Positions 7,388 to 15,269 of a stretch of 40,903 nucleotides of DNA are shown piece after piece. Numbering within the stretch: position 1 is the stretch's first letter; every line of letters begins with the position of its first letter. The notes below the pieces were generated by a model that was given only the letters and a program-made list of their open reading frames with translations, had not been told where the DNA came from and made no database searches. A program made the translations under genes and the position numbers. Source of the DNA: an uncultured Clostridia bacterium (GTDB lineage: Bacteria > Bacillota > Clostridia > Oscillospirales > CAG-272); assembly GCA_944384585.1 (NCBI GenBank), contig CALWTY010000019.1, positions 1 to 40,903 of the forward strand. Reading direction: 5' to 3'.

Positions 7388-7414
7388 GGATATCTCCGGA
7401 GATATCCTTTTTTT
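7388..7414 (+). terminator. Terminator immediately after the terminase promoter
   Basis: GGATATCTCCGGAGATATCC (7388-7407) is a perfect palindrome followed by seven T on the plus strand. It starts about 9 nt after the -10 element and 74 nt before terS. It may instead be an operator, but the T-tract favours termination. Confidence 0.65.
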
Positions 7415-7480
7415 GTGCCGCACACAATGGGCGGCGGTTGGGACGGCGGGCTTTTTGAAATTTACCGGAAGGAGGTACAT

Positions 7481-7984
7481 ATGGCTAAGAGATACACGGA
7501 CAAGTCCGGGAACGCACGCGATCTGACGGAGAAGCAGAGAAATTTTTGCTACAATGTCGTGAGCGGAGAGACGCTGTTCGACAGCTACATAAAAGCCGGA
7601 TACAGGCTTGAAGGAAAGAGAGCGACAGCGCAGGCGAAGGCGTCGCACCTTTTTGCTATGCCGCACATACAGGATTTTATAAAAGAGCTGCGGGAGCAGA
7701 ACGCGTCCCTTTCGATCTGGACGAGGGACGAGACGCTGAAGAAGCTCAAGAAGATAGCTGACGACGCGCTTGAGGCGGCTCAGCCTGTCATGCGAGGCAG
7801 GGACGGAGAAGCCTGCAGGGATGAGAACGGGAAGATCATACGCGGCTATGATCCTCCTTCCGCGACTGTTGCGCTCAAAGCTATACAGCAGGCGGCTACG
7901 ATGTGCGGCTTCAATGCTCCGATTGAGACGGAGCAGAAGGTGATCATCGAGATGCCGGATATCATGAAGGAATGGGCGAAATAA
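7481..7984 (+). CDS. terS: Terminase small subunit
   Basis: 167 residues of the Terminase_2/XtmA type. The N-terminal DNA-binding region LTEKQRNFCYNVVSGETLFD followed by SYIKAGY and KASHLFAMPHIQDFIKELR is the helix-turn-helix pattern that recognises the packaging site; the middle is helical (oligomerisation) and the C-terminus (MPDIMKEWAK) binds the large subunit in the family. AGGAGG five bases before the ATG at 7481 fixes the start, although the frame extends further upstream. The stop overlaps terL by 13 nt. First gene of the packaging operon. Confidence 0.88.
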   Translation: MAKRYTDKSGNARDLTEKQRNFCYNVVSGETLFDSYIKAGYRLEGKRATAQAKASHLFAMPHIQDFIKELREQNASLSIWTRDETLKKLKKIADDALEAAQPVMRGRDGEACRDENGKIIRGYDPPSATVALKAIQQAATMCGFNAPIETEQKVIIEMPDIMKEWAK

Positions 7985-9330
7985 AGATAACGCTGGGCAG
8001 TCCTCAGCCGAAGCAGGTCGAGTTTCTTGAGGCGACTCAGAGATATGTATGCTTTGGCGGTGCGAGATCCGGCGGCAAGTCATGGGCGGTGAGATTCAAA
8101 GCGTTGCTTATGGCTTTATCCTATCCGGGGATCAAGCAGATGATAATCCGGCGCTCTTATGTGGAGCTGACAGAAAACCACATAAATCCCCTGCGGCTTG
8201 AGACCGTCGGTTATGCCGTATACAAGGACAAGGACAAGTCCCTTTGCTTTCCCAACGGGAGCAGGATAAAGTTTTCCTATTGTTCCAACGACGGGGATAC
8301 CCTACAGTATAACGGACAAGAGTGGGACATTATATATCTTGATGAGGCGCAGCAGCTCAAAGAGGAGTGGTTCAACGCCATAAAAGCGACGAACCGAGGC
8401 GTAAATTCGTTCCCGCACCGGATATACATCACCTGCAACCCCGGCGGTGTCGGAATGCTGTGGATAAGGCGGCTTTTCATCGAGCGGGATTTCAATCCGG
8501 AGGAAAACCCGGACGATTATGTGTTTATACAGAGTCTTGTGACGGACAATTTTGCGCTGATGGAGGCTGACCCGGACTACATCAAAAAGCTGGAATCGCT
8601 CCCTCCGGCGCAGAGGGCGGCTTGGAGGTATGGAGACTGGTACTCCTATGAGGGCAGATTTTTCTCGGAATTCCGTCCGTCGATCCATGTCATTCCCCAT
8701 GTGGATATCCTGCCCCATTGGAGACGATATCGCGCGATAGACTACGGGCTTGATATGTGCGCCGTGATATGGGTCGCTGTGGATGAGCTTGGTCATGAAT
8801 ATGTATACAAAGAGCTTCATGAGCCGAACCTGACGATCTCTGACGCGGCGAAAAAAATCATCGAAATGACGAATGGGGAGCATATCGATATGACCTTCGC
8901 ACCTCCTGATCTTTGGTCGAGGACAAAGGATACGGGGAGATACATCGCGGAGGGATTTGCGTCAAACGGAGTGCCTTTGACCAAATGCAACGCAGAGCGA
9001 GTCGGAGGATGGCTTTCCGTAAAGGAAAAAATCAAAGTGATCGAAGGTGTCGGCGGAGAGGAAACGGCAAGGCTACGCATTGTAGAGGGATGCACGACGC
9101 TGATCAAGCACATTCAGCTTCTTGAATTCTCCGAAACACGCCCGAATGATGCGTCGACAGAACCGCATATCATCACACACATCTGTGACGCGCTGCGTTA
9201 TTATTGTGTCTCACGGCAGAGGGAGGCAAATCCTCTTCCCAAGCCGATGACAGAATCGGAAACGCTGTCGCAGATCAAACGAAAAGCTATCGCGGCAAGC
9301 TCCGGCAAAAACCGACGCCGCAGATTTTAA
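7972..9330 (+). CDS. terL: Terminase large subunit
   Basis: A 452-residue ATPase-nuclease packaging motor. The Walker A-type motif GARSGGKS lies at residues 30-37, Walker B with catalytic glutamate (DIIYLDE) at 119-125, followed by a coupling-motif region YITCNPGG. The C-terminal RNase H-like nuclease domain begins near residue 255 with AIDYGLDMCAVIWV and contains a further acidic cluster at ITHICDALRYY. Length is normal for the family and no break is seen. It overlaps terS and is followed by a duplicated Shine-Dalgarno block (CGGAGGATCA twice, 9333-9352). With the portal truncated it has no capsid to fill. Confidence 0.95.
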   Translation: MGEIKITLGSPQPKQVEFLEATQRYVCFGGARSGGKSWAVRFKALLMALSYPGIKQMIIRRSYVELTENHINPLRLETVGYAVYKDKDKSLCFPNGSRIKFSYCSNDGDTLQYNGQEWDIIYLDEAQQLKEEWFNAIKATNRGVNSFPHRIYITCNPGGVGMLWIRRLFIERDFNPEENPDDYVFIQSLVTDNFALMEADPDYIKKLESLPPAQRAAWRYGDWYSYEGRFFSEFRPSIHVIPHVDILPHWRRYRAIDYGLDMCAVIWVAVDELGHEYVYKELHEPNLTISDAAKKIIEMTNGEHIDMTFAPPDLWSRTKDTGRYIAEGFASNGVPLTKCNAERVGGWLSVKEKIKVIEGVGGEETARLRIVEGCTTLIKHIQLLEFSETRPNDASTEPHIITHICDALRYYCVSRQREANPLPKPMTESETLSQIKRKAIAASSGKNRRRRF

Positions 9331-9354
9331 TAACGGAGGATCACGGAGGATCAT

Positions 9355-9594
9355 ATGATTAAGAACGTATTATTGAGAAAAGTGAAACGCCAATGCTTTG
9401 TTCCAGGATGCGGAAACACGACGAGCTACATTCTTACGAAAAATCCGGAATGTCTTGCGAAGGTCGTCATTTGCGAGGAATGCCTTAAAAAGGCATATCT
9501 CACCTTGTTCCCGAAGTCTCAGAAAAAGCAGGAAGCCAATGCTCATACCGCAGAAGCGGAGGAGACCGGCAAGGCAAGCGAGGTCAAGGCGTGA
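9355..9594 (+). CDS. Small zinc-knuckle phage protein
   Basis: 79 residues with Cys14, Cys19, Cys39 and Cys42 (QCFVPGC and VVICEECLKKAY), a likely treble-clef or knuckle zinc site, then a charged tail. The start follows two tandem copies of CGGAGGATCA, giving two potential ribosome-binding sites. It lies between terL and portal, where Firmicutes phages often carry such small genes. Function unknown. Confidence 0.7.
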   Translation: MIKNVLLRKVKRQCFVPGCGNTTSYILTKNPECLAKVVICEECLKKAYLTLFPKSQKKQEANAHTAEAEETGKASEVKA

Positions 9595-9812
9595 CGGAAT
9601 GGGCAGTTTTCGCCTTTTCCTGTCTGATTCTCGTATTGGAAGAAATCCGCCTTTATCGGGCGGAAAAACGGATCGTGAATCTGACCGAGCGGTTATTCTG
9701 CCGTTCGGAAGGAGAATACGCAAGCCTGACCAAACGGCATGATCTTCCGCAGAGGCCAAGGAAGAAAATGCTGGAGAGATGGCGGCGGAAAGGAAGAGGC
9801 GATGAAACATGA
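9591..9812 (+). CDS. Small phage membrane protein
   Basis: 73 residues: one N-terminal membrane helix (WAVFAFSCLILVLEEIRLY) followed by a basic tail ending RKKMLERWRRKGRGDET. Translation starts at GTG, sharing GTGA with the stop of the previous gene, and ends overlapping the portal start by 4 nt, so all three genes are coupled. No function is known. Confidence 0.65.
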   Translation: MTEWAVFAFSCLILVLEEIRLYRAEKRIVNLTERLFCRSEGEYASLTKRHDLPQRPRKKMLERWRRKGRGDET

Positions 9813-11014
9813 GTCTTTTTGACGGAATCCTTCATATGCTGAAGGCAAAAAGAACCGATGATATCGAAAACGAGAGTGCCGTCGTCGACATTAACGACAG
9901 GGGCGGCTCCTATACCGAAGAGACCGCCTCGGAGTTTATTGCTTATGTCAAGCAGGAGCTGGAAAGAAGACGGAATGACAGACGTGCGTTTGAGCTGCAA
10001 TGGCTGCTGAGTTCCAATTTTCTCGCAGGACATCAATACTGCGACATAAATCCTTCTTCCGGCGAAATTGAAGACTGTGAGCCGGAATATGATTATCTTG
10101 AGCGAGGAGTCTACAATCGGATCGCGCCTCTTTCCGATACAAGAATGGCCTCTCTTCGTTCCGTTCGCTATCTGATGACGGTTCGACCTGCCACCTATGA
10201 TCTCGACGATATTTCAAAAGCGGAAACATCGACCGAACTTCTTCGATACGCGCAGAGAAACGTCAATTGGGATTCTCTGAAAGACAGAGTCTATGGGTGG
10301 TCGGAGCTGACAGGAAGCGCCTTTCTTCTTTCGTGGTGGGATTCCTCCGCCGGGAAACGGATCGGCTATCTTACCGGGGAAGACGGGATTCAGACAGAAG
10401 TCAGAGAGGGAGATATGCGCTGCGGCGTTCTATCCCCTTATGAGGTCTTCCCGGATTCCGTCTACATCGAAACAGTATCGGATCAGAGAAACGTGATCAC
10501 CGATCAGGTCATGAACATCGAGGCGATCTATGATCTTTACGGAATTCGGTGCGACGGTCGGGAATGCGACCGATATGTGGTCACGCCGATCTCCGGTGCG
10601 GGCGGATACGGAATTGACACCTTCTCCTCCACCGTCATGGCGACGAAAACGGAGCGGGTGAAGGATTGCGAACACGTCATCACCTATTATGAGCGCCCTT
10701 CGCGGAAGCATGAAAAAGGAAGGATGGCGATCATCATCGGCGAAAAGCTCTTCCATTACGGGGAGCTTCCCTATGATCGCATCCCGATCATCGAGGTAAA
10801 ATGCAAGATGATCCCGGGGCAATTCTACGGCAAGTCCTTCATTCAGGATCTGATCCCGCTGCAAAGAGCCTACAACGGATGCAAGAATCAGCTCCATGAT
10901 TACATCAAAACCGCCGCAAACGAGCCGATCCTGATGCCTGACGGATGCATTGACAGCGACCAGCTCGATGACCTGATTGACAATGGTATACTTCGGCATT
11001 TCTGCCCATGCTAA
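9809..11014 (+). pseudogene. Portal protein, 3'-truncated by a deletion
   Basis: The frame encodes a podovirus/P22-type portal: an N-terminal region with YVKQELERRRNDRRAFELQW, a middle with ELTGSAFLLSWWDSSAG, LSPYEVFPDSV and YYERPSRKHEKGRMAIIIGE, and IIEVKCKMIPGQFYGKSFIQ at about 325-345, leading into LQRAYNGCKNQLHDYIK. Such portals usually exceed 500 residues. Here homology stops at about residue 392 (LDDLIDNG), and eight unrelated residues follow because the frame runs into the opposite-strand early operon. The ring-forming C-terminal part is missing, so the product should be non-functional. It begins with an ATGA overlap to the gene before. Confidence 0.85.
10980..10992. other. Deletion junction between late and early operons
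   Basis: To the left the plus strand codes for portal; to the right the minus strand codes for the end of an early gene (EMPKYT on the minus strand begins here). The two reading frames collide at this point. No repeat of useful length is visible at the join; the exact base cannot be set without an intact relative. Confidence 0.7.
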
Positions 11015-11239
11015 AACGTCTTCCCAATCGCCCTGTTTTTCAAGATAATATCCTTCGTCTATGCCGCACACGTCAACGTCAACGCCGTATTTTGTTGCGA
11101 CAAGGATTTCTTCGCCGTCATCGGGTAAAGGACAATCAAGCATATATTCGGGTTCAAATTCGGCATATTGTTCTTTTTCTTCGTCTGTCAGCGGTCTTGT
11201 CTTTACCTCGTGCCATGTGATGGTTTCTTTGTAGGTCAT
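10982..11239 (-). pseudogene. Early phage protein (DUF551-like end), 3' end lost at the junction
   Basis: About 85 residues: an acidic protein beginning MTYKETITWHEVKTRPLTDE, with EEILVATKYGVDVDVCGIDE and a C-terminal WAEMPK typical of small phage DUF551-like proteins. After EMPKYT the frame passes the deletion junction and continues into antisense portal sequence as far as 10430, so the natural stop has been lost. The start at 11239 has GAGGAGG nine bases upstream and follows the previous stop by 3 nt. Confidence 0.65.
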
Positions 11240-11242
11240 TCT

Positions 11243-11422
11243 TCATTCCTCCTCGTCGGTATAAGCGCAATAAACCTTCAGGTGGTCGAGGCTTGCGTTG
11301 TTAAAATCAACGTCTTCCTCTGCGCGTTCTCTTGCGATTTCTTTTGCCTCTTCTTCGGTTTCGGCTTCGATGTCATCATACTCAATCGACAGCATCACGC
11401 CGACGCTTACGTTCCATTTCAT
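11243..11422 (-). CDS. Small acidic phage protein
   Basis: 59 residues: MKWNVSVGVMLSIEYDDIEA then a helix ETEEEAKEIARERAEEDVDF and a closing strand LDHLKVYCAYTDEEE. The strand-helix-strand pattern resembles small phage proteins of the DpnD/PcfM type, but this is weak. Start and stop are well placed: ATGA overlap with the preceding gene, and its own GAGGAGG serves the next. Function unknown. Confidence 0.65.
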   Translation of the reverse strand: MKWNVSVGVMLSIEYDDIEAETEEEAKEIARERAEEDVDFNNASLDHLKVYCAYTDEEE

Positions 11423-11667
11423 GTTGTTTTCCTCATTTCTCTGAATTTATTTTCGCATCCGCGACAGGTTTTCTTTTCACAGGTCAGGCACATCTCGATC
11501 TCGTCCGGGTGGAGAGGGTCGGGGTTGTGCTTTATTTTCCGCTCCGGGTGGATGCGGGTGAGCTTTGTTCCTCGATTATGCTGATTCTCCAACCACTTAG
11601 GGTCGGAGCATCTTTTCTTTGCGCTTTCAGACATCTTGTTTCTTGTTTCTTCCGAGAATTGCTTCAT
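11419..11667 (-). CDS. NUMOD3-like/zinc-binding small phage protein
   Basis: 82 residues. The N-terminus FSEETRNKMSESAKKRCSDP is a close match to the NUMOD3 DNA-binding motif of homing endonucleases; the C-terminus LTCEKKTCRGCENKF carries four cysteines and probably binds zinc. No nuclease domain is present, so it may be a stand-alone DNA-binding protein. ATG at 11667 follows GAAAGGTG; the longer frame to 11925 is the shadow of the methyltransferase end, which overlaps it by 41 nt. Confidence 0.65.
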   Translation of the reverse strand: MKQFSEETRNKMSESAKKRCSDPKWLENQHNRGTKLTRIHPERKIKHNPDPLHPDEIEMCLTCEKKTCRGCENKFREMRKTT

Positions 11668-13483
11668 AGAAATCACCTTTCTCTCCTGTTTCTTCACTTC
11701 CGAAATGCCTTCTGCATACAGCAGAAGGAAAATCATCAATTTCTGCCTCCCAAAGAACACTACCCATCCCGTTGATCTGAGTCCAAAGCAGATCAAATCC
11801 GCCGATTCCACTGAACAGGCTTGCCATAGTTGCATCCCTCTCATAGCAGGCACAGAGCCTCTTCGACACCCACTTCCACGGGGGAAGAGCAATGGAGTTG
11901 CCGAGAGCCTTATAACGAGCTGCATCCGAGGATTGCTTCTTCTTGCCGTTTGTGTCTATGTATTCTCCGATGTCCGTCCATCCGTCCGGGAATCCTTGAA
12001 GACGTTCGCACTCAAGGGGAGTGATCCTGCGCACGATGTAACGGGTCTTCATCGGAACGGCAACGATGTCTCGCTCGACACCAGACCTCATACCGCACCC
12101 CTTGTAGTAGGAGGAGTCCAGCGTACCTGCCTTGTCTCCGTTTATGCCTTGGGGCATTACCTCTTCCACAACCACCATGCCTCCTTGATTACAAGATGCA
12201 TTTCCTCCGTTACAATCAATAGTCCGAGAGGTATCAGCCTCATATATTCCGCTGTGTGGATTGCTTGATTTCATAGCATTGCTTTCGTACGAGCTTATGC
12301 CATAGCATACCGCAGACGGCCCCTTCGCCACGATGGTGGAGTTGATGCCGTCCTCGGAAACCTCAAAGTCGAACTTTGCGTTCTTGCCTTGGTTGAAGGA
12401 GGCTCTGTCGAGAGCCACCACACACTCCGTAGTACGCACATCCCCCACATCGAAGGCATTGAGCGTATTGGCGGTTTCACTCTCGTTCCAAGTCTCATAG
12501 TCCGTGTTGTTCTGCGCTCTCTTGGACTTGGAGTAGCATTGCATCACCATCGTCACGTTACCGCCACCTGTTTCCATTCGGGAGGTGAGGGTCTGTACCT
12601 TTCCGCTCTCATCGATGTCCACCCTACTGTCGGCAGGGTGATTCTCCACCGAGTATACGGGCTGAATCACGGCATTGAAATTGTCCTTGCCTGGCATCCG
12701 TTGAGAACCGCTTGCGTTCCTTGCGGTGAGGGTGGGACTCGTCTGCCCTCCATCCCAAGCGCAAGGTCGAAAGAGATACTGCGCATTGTTTGCTCGGAGG
12801 GTTGCGGATAACTCCTCGGCTATCAGCGCACCATTGCCACCGCCTGCCTTGCCCTCTCGGTCTTGCATGGTGTAGGCTACTGTTCCCTCGCTATCATCTG
12901 CTCCAAGGCTTCCTGTAGCATCGGAGGCAGCTTCTTTCCTCTTCGATTGGCTAGGTTCAGTATGCCCTGACACGCTTTTGCGGACAAACAGTATTTCGGG
13001 TGCGGATTCACCTCCAAAATCTGCGACAAGCGAGATTCGACGGCGACGCTGGGGGACTCCCCAAAACTGTGCGTCATGTACTCTCCAAGCGATGCTCCAT
13101 CCGTCTCCCATGATAACTCCCGCGTTTCTCCATTTTCCCTGCGGAGGTTCAGGAATAACGGCATTTTCGTCTGCGATGTGCGCGGTTTCCTCAAGGACGG
13201 CGAGGAAGTCTTTGCCTCCGTTTGAGGAGAAAGCACCGCACACGTTTTCCCACACCATGAATCTTGGTCGAACATCGACACCTGTTCTGCCGTGCATCCT
13301 GTCATTTTCTCTCATCTCCTTTACGATTCTTATCTGATCCATGAAAAGCCCCGACCGCTGTCCGGCAAGACCTTTTCTCAGCCCGGCACAACTCAGATCC
13401 TGACACGGGCTTCCTCCTATGACCACATCGACAGGCGGGACTTCATATCCGCTTATCTTTGTGATGTCTCCGTAATTTCTCAC
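11627..13483 (-). CDS. Circularly permuted C5 cytosine DNA methyltransferase
   Basis: A 618-residue 5-methylcytosine methyltransferase with permuted motif order. It begins almost at motif IV (VVIGGSPCQDLS, catalytic Cys27), continues with motif VI (WENV), motif VIII (QRRRR), a long target-recognition region and motifs IX-X (RITPLECERLQGFPDGW, YKALGNSIALPP), and only then shows the AdoMet-binding motif I (SLFSGIGGFDL, about residues 554-564), which normally starts the protein. Such permutation is known, for example in M.BssHII. The recognition region has several spaced Thr-Leu/Ile motifs (SATLRA, SPTLTA, QTLTSR, ANTLNA, SRTIDC, AGTLDS). GTG start coupled (GTGA) to the DUF1064 gene. No cognate restriction gene is seen; self-protection of phage DNA is likely. 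Confidence 0.92.
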   Translation of the reverse strand: MRNYGDITKISGYEVPPVDVVIGGSPCQDLSCAGLRKGLAGQRSGLFMDQIRIVKEMRENDRMHGRTGVDVRPRFMVWENVCGAFSSNGGKDFLAVLEETAHIADENAVIPEPPQGKWRNAGVIMGDGWSIAWRVHDAQFWGVPQRRRRISLVADFGGESAPEILFVRKSVSGHTEPSQSKRKEAASDATGSLGADDSEGTVAYTMQDREGKAGGGNGALIAEELSATLRANNAQYLFRPCAWDGGQTSPTLTARNASGSQRMPGKDNFNAVIQPVYSVENHPADSRVDIDESGKVQTLTSRMETGGGNVTMVMQCYSKSKRAQNNTDYETWNESETANTLNAFDVGDVRTTECVVALDRASFNQGKNAKFDFEVSEDGINSTIVAKGPSAVCYGISSYESNAMKSSNPHSGIYEADTSRTIDCNGGNASCNQGGMVVVEEVMPQGINGDKAGTLDSSYYKGCGMRSGVERDIVAVPMKTRYIVRRITPLECERLQGFPDGWTDIGEYIDTNGKKKQSSDAARYKALGNSIALPPWKWVSKRLCACYERDATMASLFSGIGGFDLLWTQINGMGSVLWEAEIDDFPSAVCRRHFGSEETGEKGDFYEAILGRNKKQDV

Positions 13484-13815
13484 GTCTCCGTCACCTCGAT
13501 TCCGTAGAGGTGGAGCATGAGCTTTTTCTTGATGATATACTCCGGTGTGCGGTGTCCCTTTACGTCCTCAACGATATGCTCTCCGGTGCGGGTGTCGGTG
13601 TAGGTGAAGTCTGCGACGTATGCGCATTCGCGGAGGGCTTTGCCGGATTTAAGGCGCTGCTTCGGGATCAGGGTGAATTTTACCTGACGCTTCAGGTCGG
13701 TTATGTATCCGGATTTTACGAGGATTGCAAGGTCTATGTACCGGAGGGCTTCGCGTTGGCTGTCGAAGGTCTCGCCGGTGGGGAGGGTGGTTTTGCGGTT
13801 GTGGTATTTACTCAT
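13480..13815 (-). CDS. DUF1064 family phage protein (nuclease-like fold)
   Basis: 111 residues beginning KYHNRKTTLPTGETFDSQRE, with YVADFTYTDTRTGEHIVEDV and KGHRTPEYIIKKKLM. This is the DUF1064 pattern; the D-x(n)-ExVK arrangement (VADFTY then IVEDVKG) resembles PD-(D/E)XK nucleases and a Holliday-junction or recombination nuclease role has been suggested for related phage proteins. ATG at 13815 lies within the last codons of the preceding gene (8-nt overlap); the longer frame lacks a ribosome site. Confidence 0.82.
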   Translation of the reverse strand: MSKYHNRKTTLPTGETFDSQREALRYIDLAILVKSGYITDLKRQVKFTLIPKQRLKSGKALRECAYVADFTYTDTRTGEHIVEDVKGHRTPEYIIKKKLMLHLYGIEVTET

Positions 13816-14842
13816 ATCTGATAAAGTCCTTTCCGTAGATTTCGTTGAGCGCATCGAAGACGTGCTTCATGCCGAGACCGTTTTTGTCCGGCTTCCACAG
13901 ACCGTCCTCGTCATATGCCCCTCCTCCGAGACAGTAGGCGTACTGCTTTGGATGCGTGCGCTTAAGTCTCTGAAAGCGGGTCTCGCCTTTTTCAAGGTGC
14001 GCACCGAAGCCGCAGAAGATACATCCGGTTCTCTTTGCTCCGGTAGTGCAGAGCTTACATCCGCTGTCGCATCCGAAGTCCATGGTCACCTGTCCGTGAT
14101 CGCTTTCGGGTACGATCTCGCCGTAGACGGAGGCGATAGGAAGATCCCGCTCCTTTATGTAGCGCAGGACATCCTGCTCCGTCCAGAAGCTCATGGGCTT
14201 TGATACGGCGGTTTTCGTGCCGACGATGTTGCATCCGGTCTTCATCCATGCCTGCTCTCTTATTCCGCTCTCGCAAGCCATGGTTGCGACAATGGATTTT
14301 CCTCCAGTCTTTCTATTGTAGCTTTCAAGCGGATTTTCTTTCATTTTCTCGCAGCAGTAGTTAGATAAGCAAAAATCGGCTTTCAGAAGCGGTGCGAACT
14401 TCATGTACCTCTGCTTATACCAAGAATCGGAGCCGTCGGCATTTTTGCCTTCGAGATTCAGGAAAGCCCATCCGGCTTGTCTTTTTTTTGCATGGTACAG
14501 TATTTGCGATGTCTCTTTGCTTATCATGGGATATCCGTACCTGCGTATCACCTCATCGAATCGCATCGCCGGACGAAGCACGGTGACATTTTCCTGCGAT
14601 TTGGCGAAGGTTTGCACTTCGGGGTACTCTAAGCCGGTGTTGACGAAAACCGCCGGCACGTCGGGATATAAGCGCCTTGTGATATCAAGCAGCACCGTGC
14701 TGTCCTTGCCGCCGCTAAAGCTGACCGACACCATGCCGTCGTAGTAGTCGTAAAACTCACGAATTCTGCGCTCGGTCATTGCTATCTTAAGGTCGAGCGG
14801 GAGAGATTGCATTTGGGCAAGCTCGCCTCTTGTGTGTTTCAT
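13808..14842 (-). CDS. PAPS reductase/ATP-pyrophosphatase-like phage protein
   Basis: 344 residues with the PP-loop SGGKDST at 43-49, followed by NTGLEYPEV, the adenylation fold of the PAPS reductase/DndC superfamily. The C-terminal half has a cysteine cluster (C258, C262, C265, C273, C276) suited to an iron-sulphur or zinc centre. Phage members of this family are common but their substrate is unknown; DndC, a relative, activates DNA for phosphorothioation, which needs partners not found here. It sits between dut and DUF1064/methyltransferase, among nucleotide- and DNA-modifying genes. A role in nucleic-acid or nucleotide modification is inference. Confidence 0.82.
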   Translation of the reverse strand: MKHTRGELAQMQSLPLDLKIAMTERRIREFYDYYDGMVSVSFSGGKDSTVLLDITRRLYPDVPAVFVNTGLEYPEVQTFAKSQENVTVLRPAMRFDEVIRRYGYPMISKETSQILYHAKKRQAGWAFLNLEGKNADGSDSWYKQRYMKFAPLLKADFCLSNYCCEKMKENPLESYNRKTGGKSIVATMACESGIREQAWMKTGCNIVGTKTAVSKPMSFWTEQDVLRYIKERDLPIASVYGEIVPESDHGQVTMDFGCDSGCKLCTTGAKRTGCIFCGFGAHLEKGETRFQRLKRTHPKQYAYCLGGGAYDEDGLWKPDKNGLGMKHVFDALNEIYGKDFIRYE

Positions 14843-14846
14843 AGCA

Positions 14847-15269
14847 TCATCTCCCTGTGCTGCCGAAGCCGTGATCTCCCCGATCCGTATCTGAAAATCT
14901 GTCGGTATAGACGATCCTCGGCGTGATGATCGGCAGGATCACCAGCTGTGTGACCTTGTCCCCTGCCTTGATCCTGACGGTCTCCTTGCCGTGATTATAG
15001 ATCTTCGCGACGATCGATCCCGTATATCCGGCGTCAATGACTCCCTCAGACAGGATTCCCTTTTTGACGTTCAGCCCGCTCTTGCTCTTCAGCATTCCGA
15101 CGAATCCGACCGGGATCTCGACGTGTACGCCTGTGTCCACTACGGCAGACTCTCCCGGCGCGATCTCCATATCCACCGGAGTCCTCAAATCAAGCCCTGC
15201 GTCCGTTTCGTGCGCTCTGATCGGCTCATAGGCTCCCTTATCCAACATCACGTTCATGCAATTGCTCAT
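14847..15269 (-). CDS. dut: dUTP diphosphatase
   Basis: A 140-residue trimeric-type dUTPase that converts dUTP to dUMP, keeping uracil out of phage DNA. The conserved motifs appear in order: AGLDLRTP (1), KSKSGLNVKKG (2), GVIDAGYTGSIVAKIYN (3), AGDKVTQLVI (4) and the mobile RGDHGFGSTGR (5). ATG at 15269 has AAAGGAG upstream and shares ATGA with the stop of the replication gene; the much longer frame to 15443 overlaps that gene and is not used. Confidence 0.95.
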   Translation of the reverse strand: MSNCMNVMLDKGAYEPIRAHETDAGLDLRTPVDMEIAPGESAVVDTGVHVEIPVGFVGMLKSKSGLNVKKGILSEGVIDAGYTGSIVAKIYNHGKETVRIKAGDKVTQLVILPIITPRIVYTDRFSDTDRGDHGFGSTGR

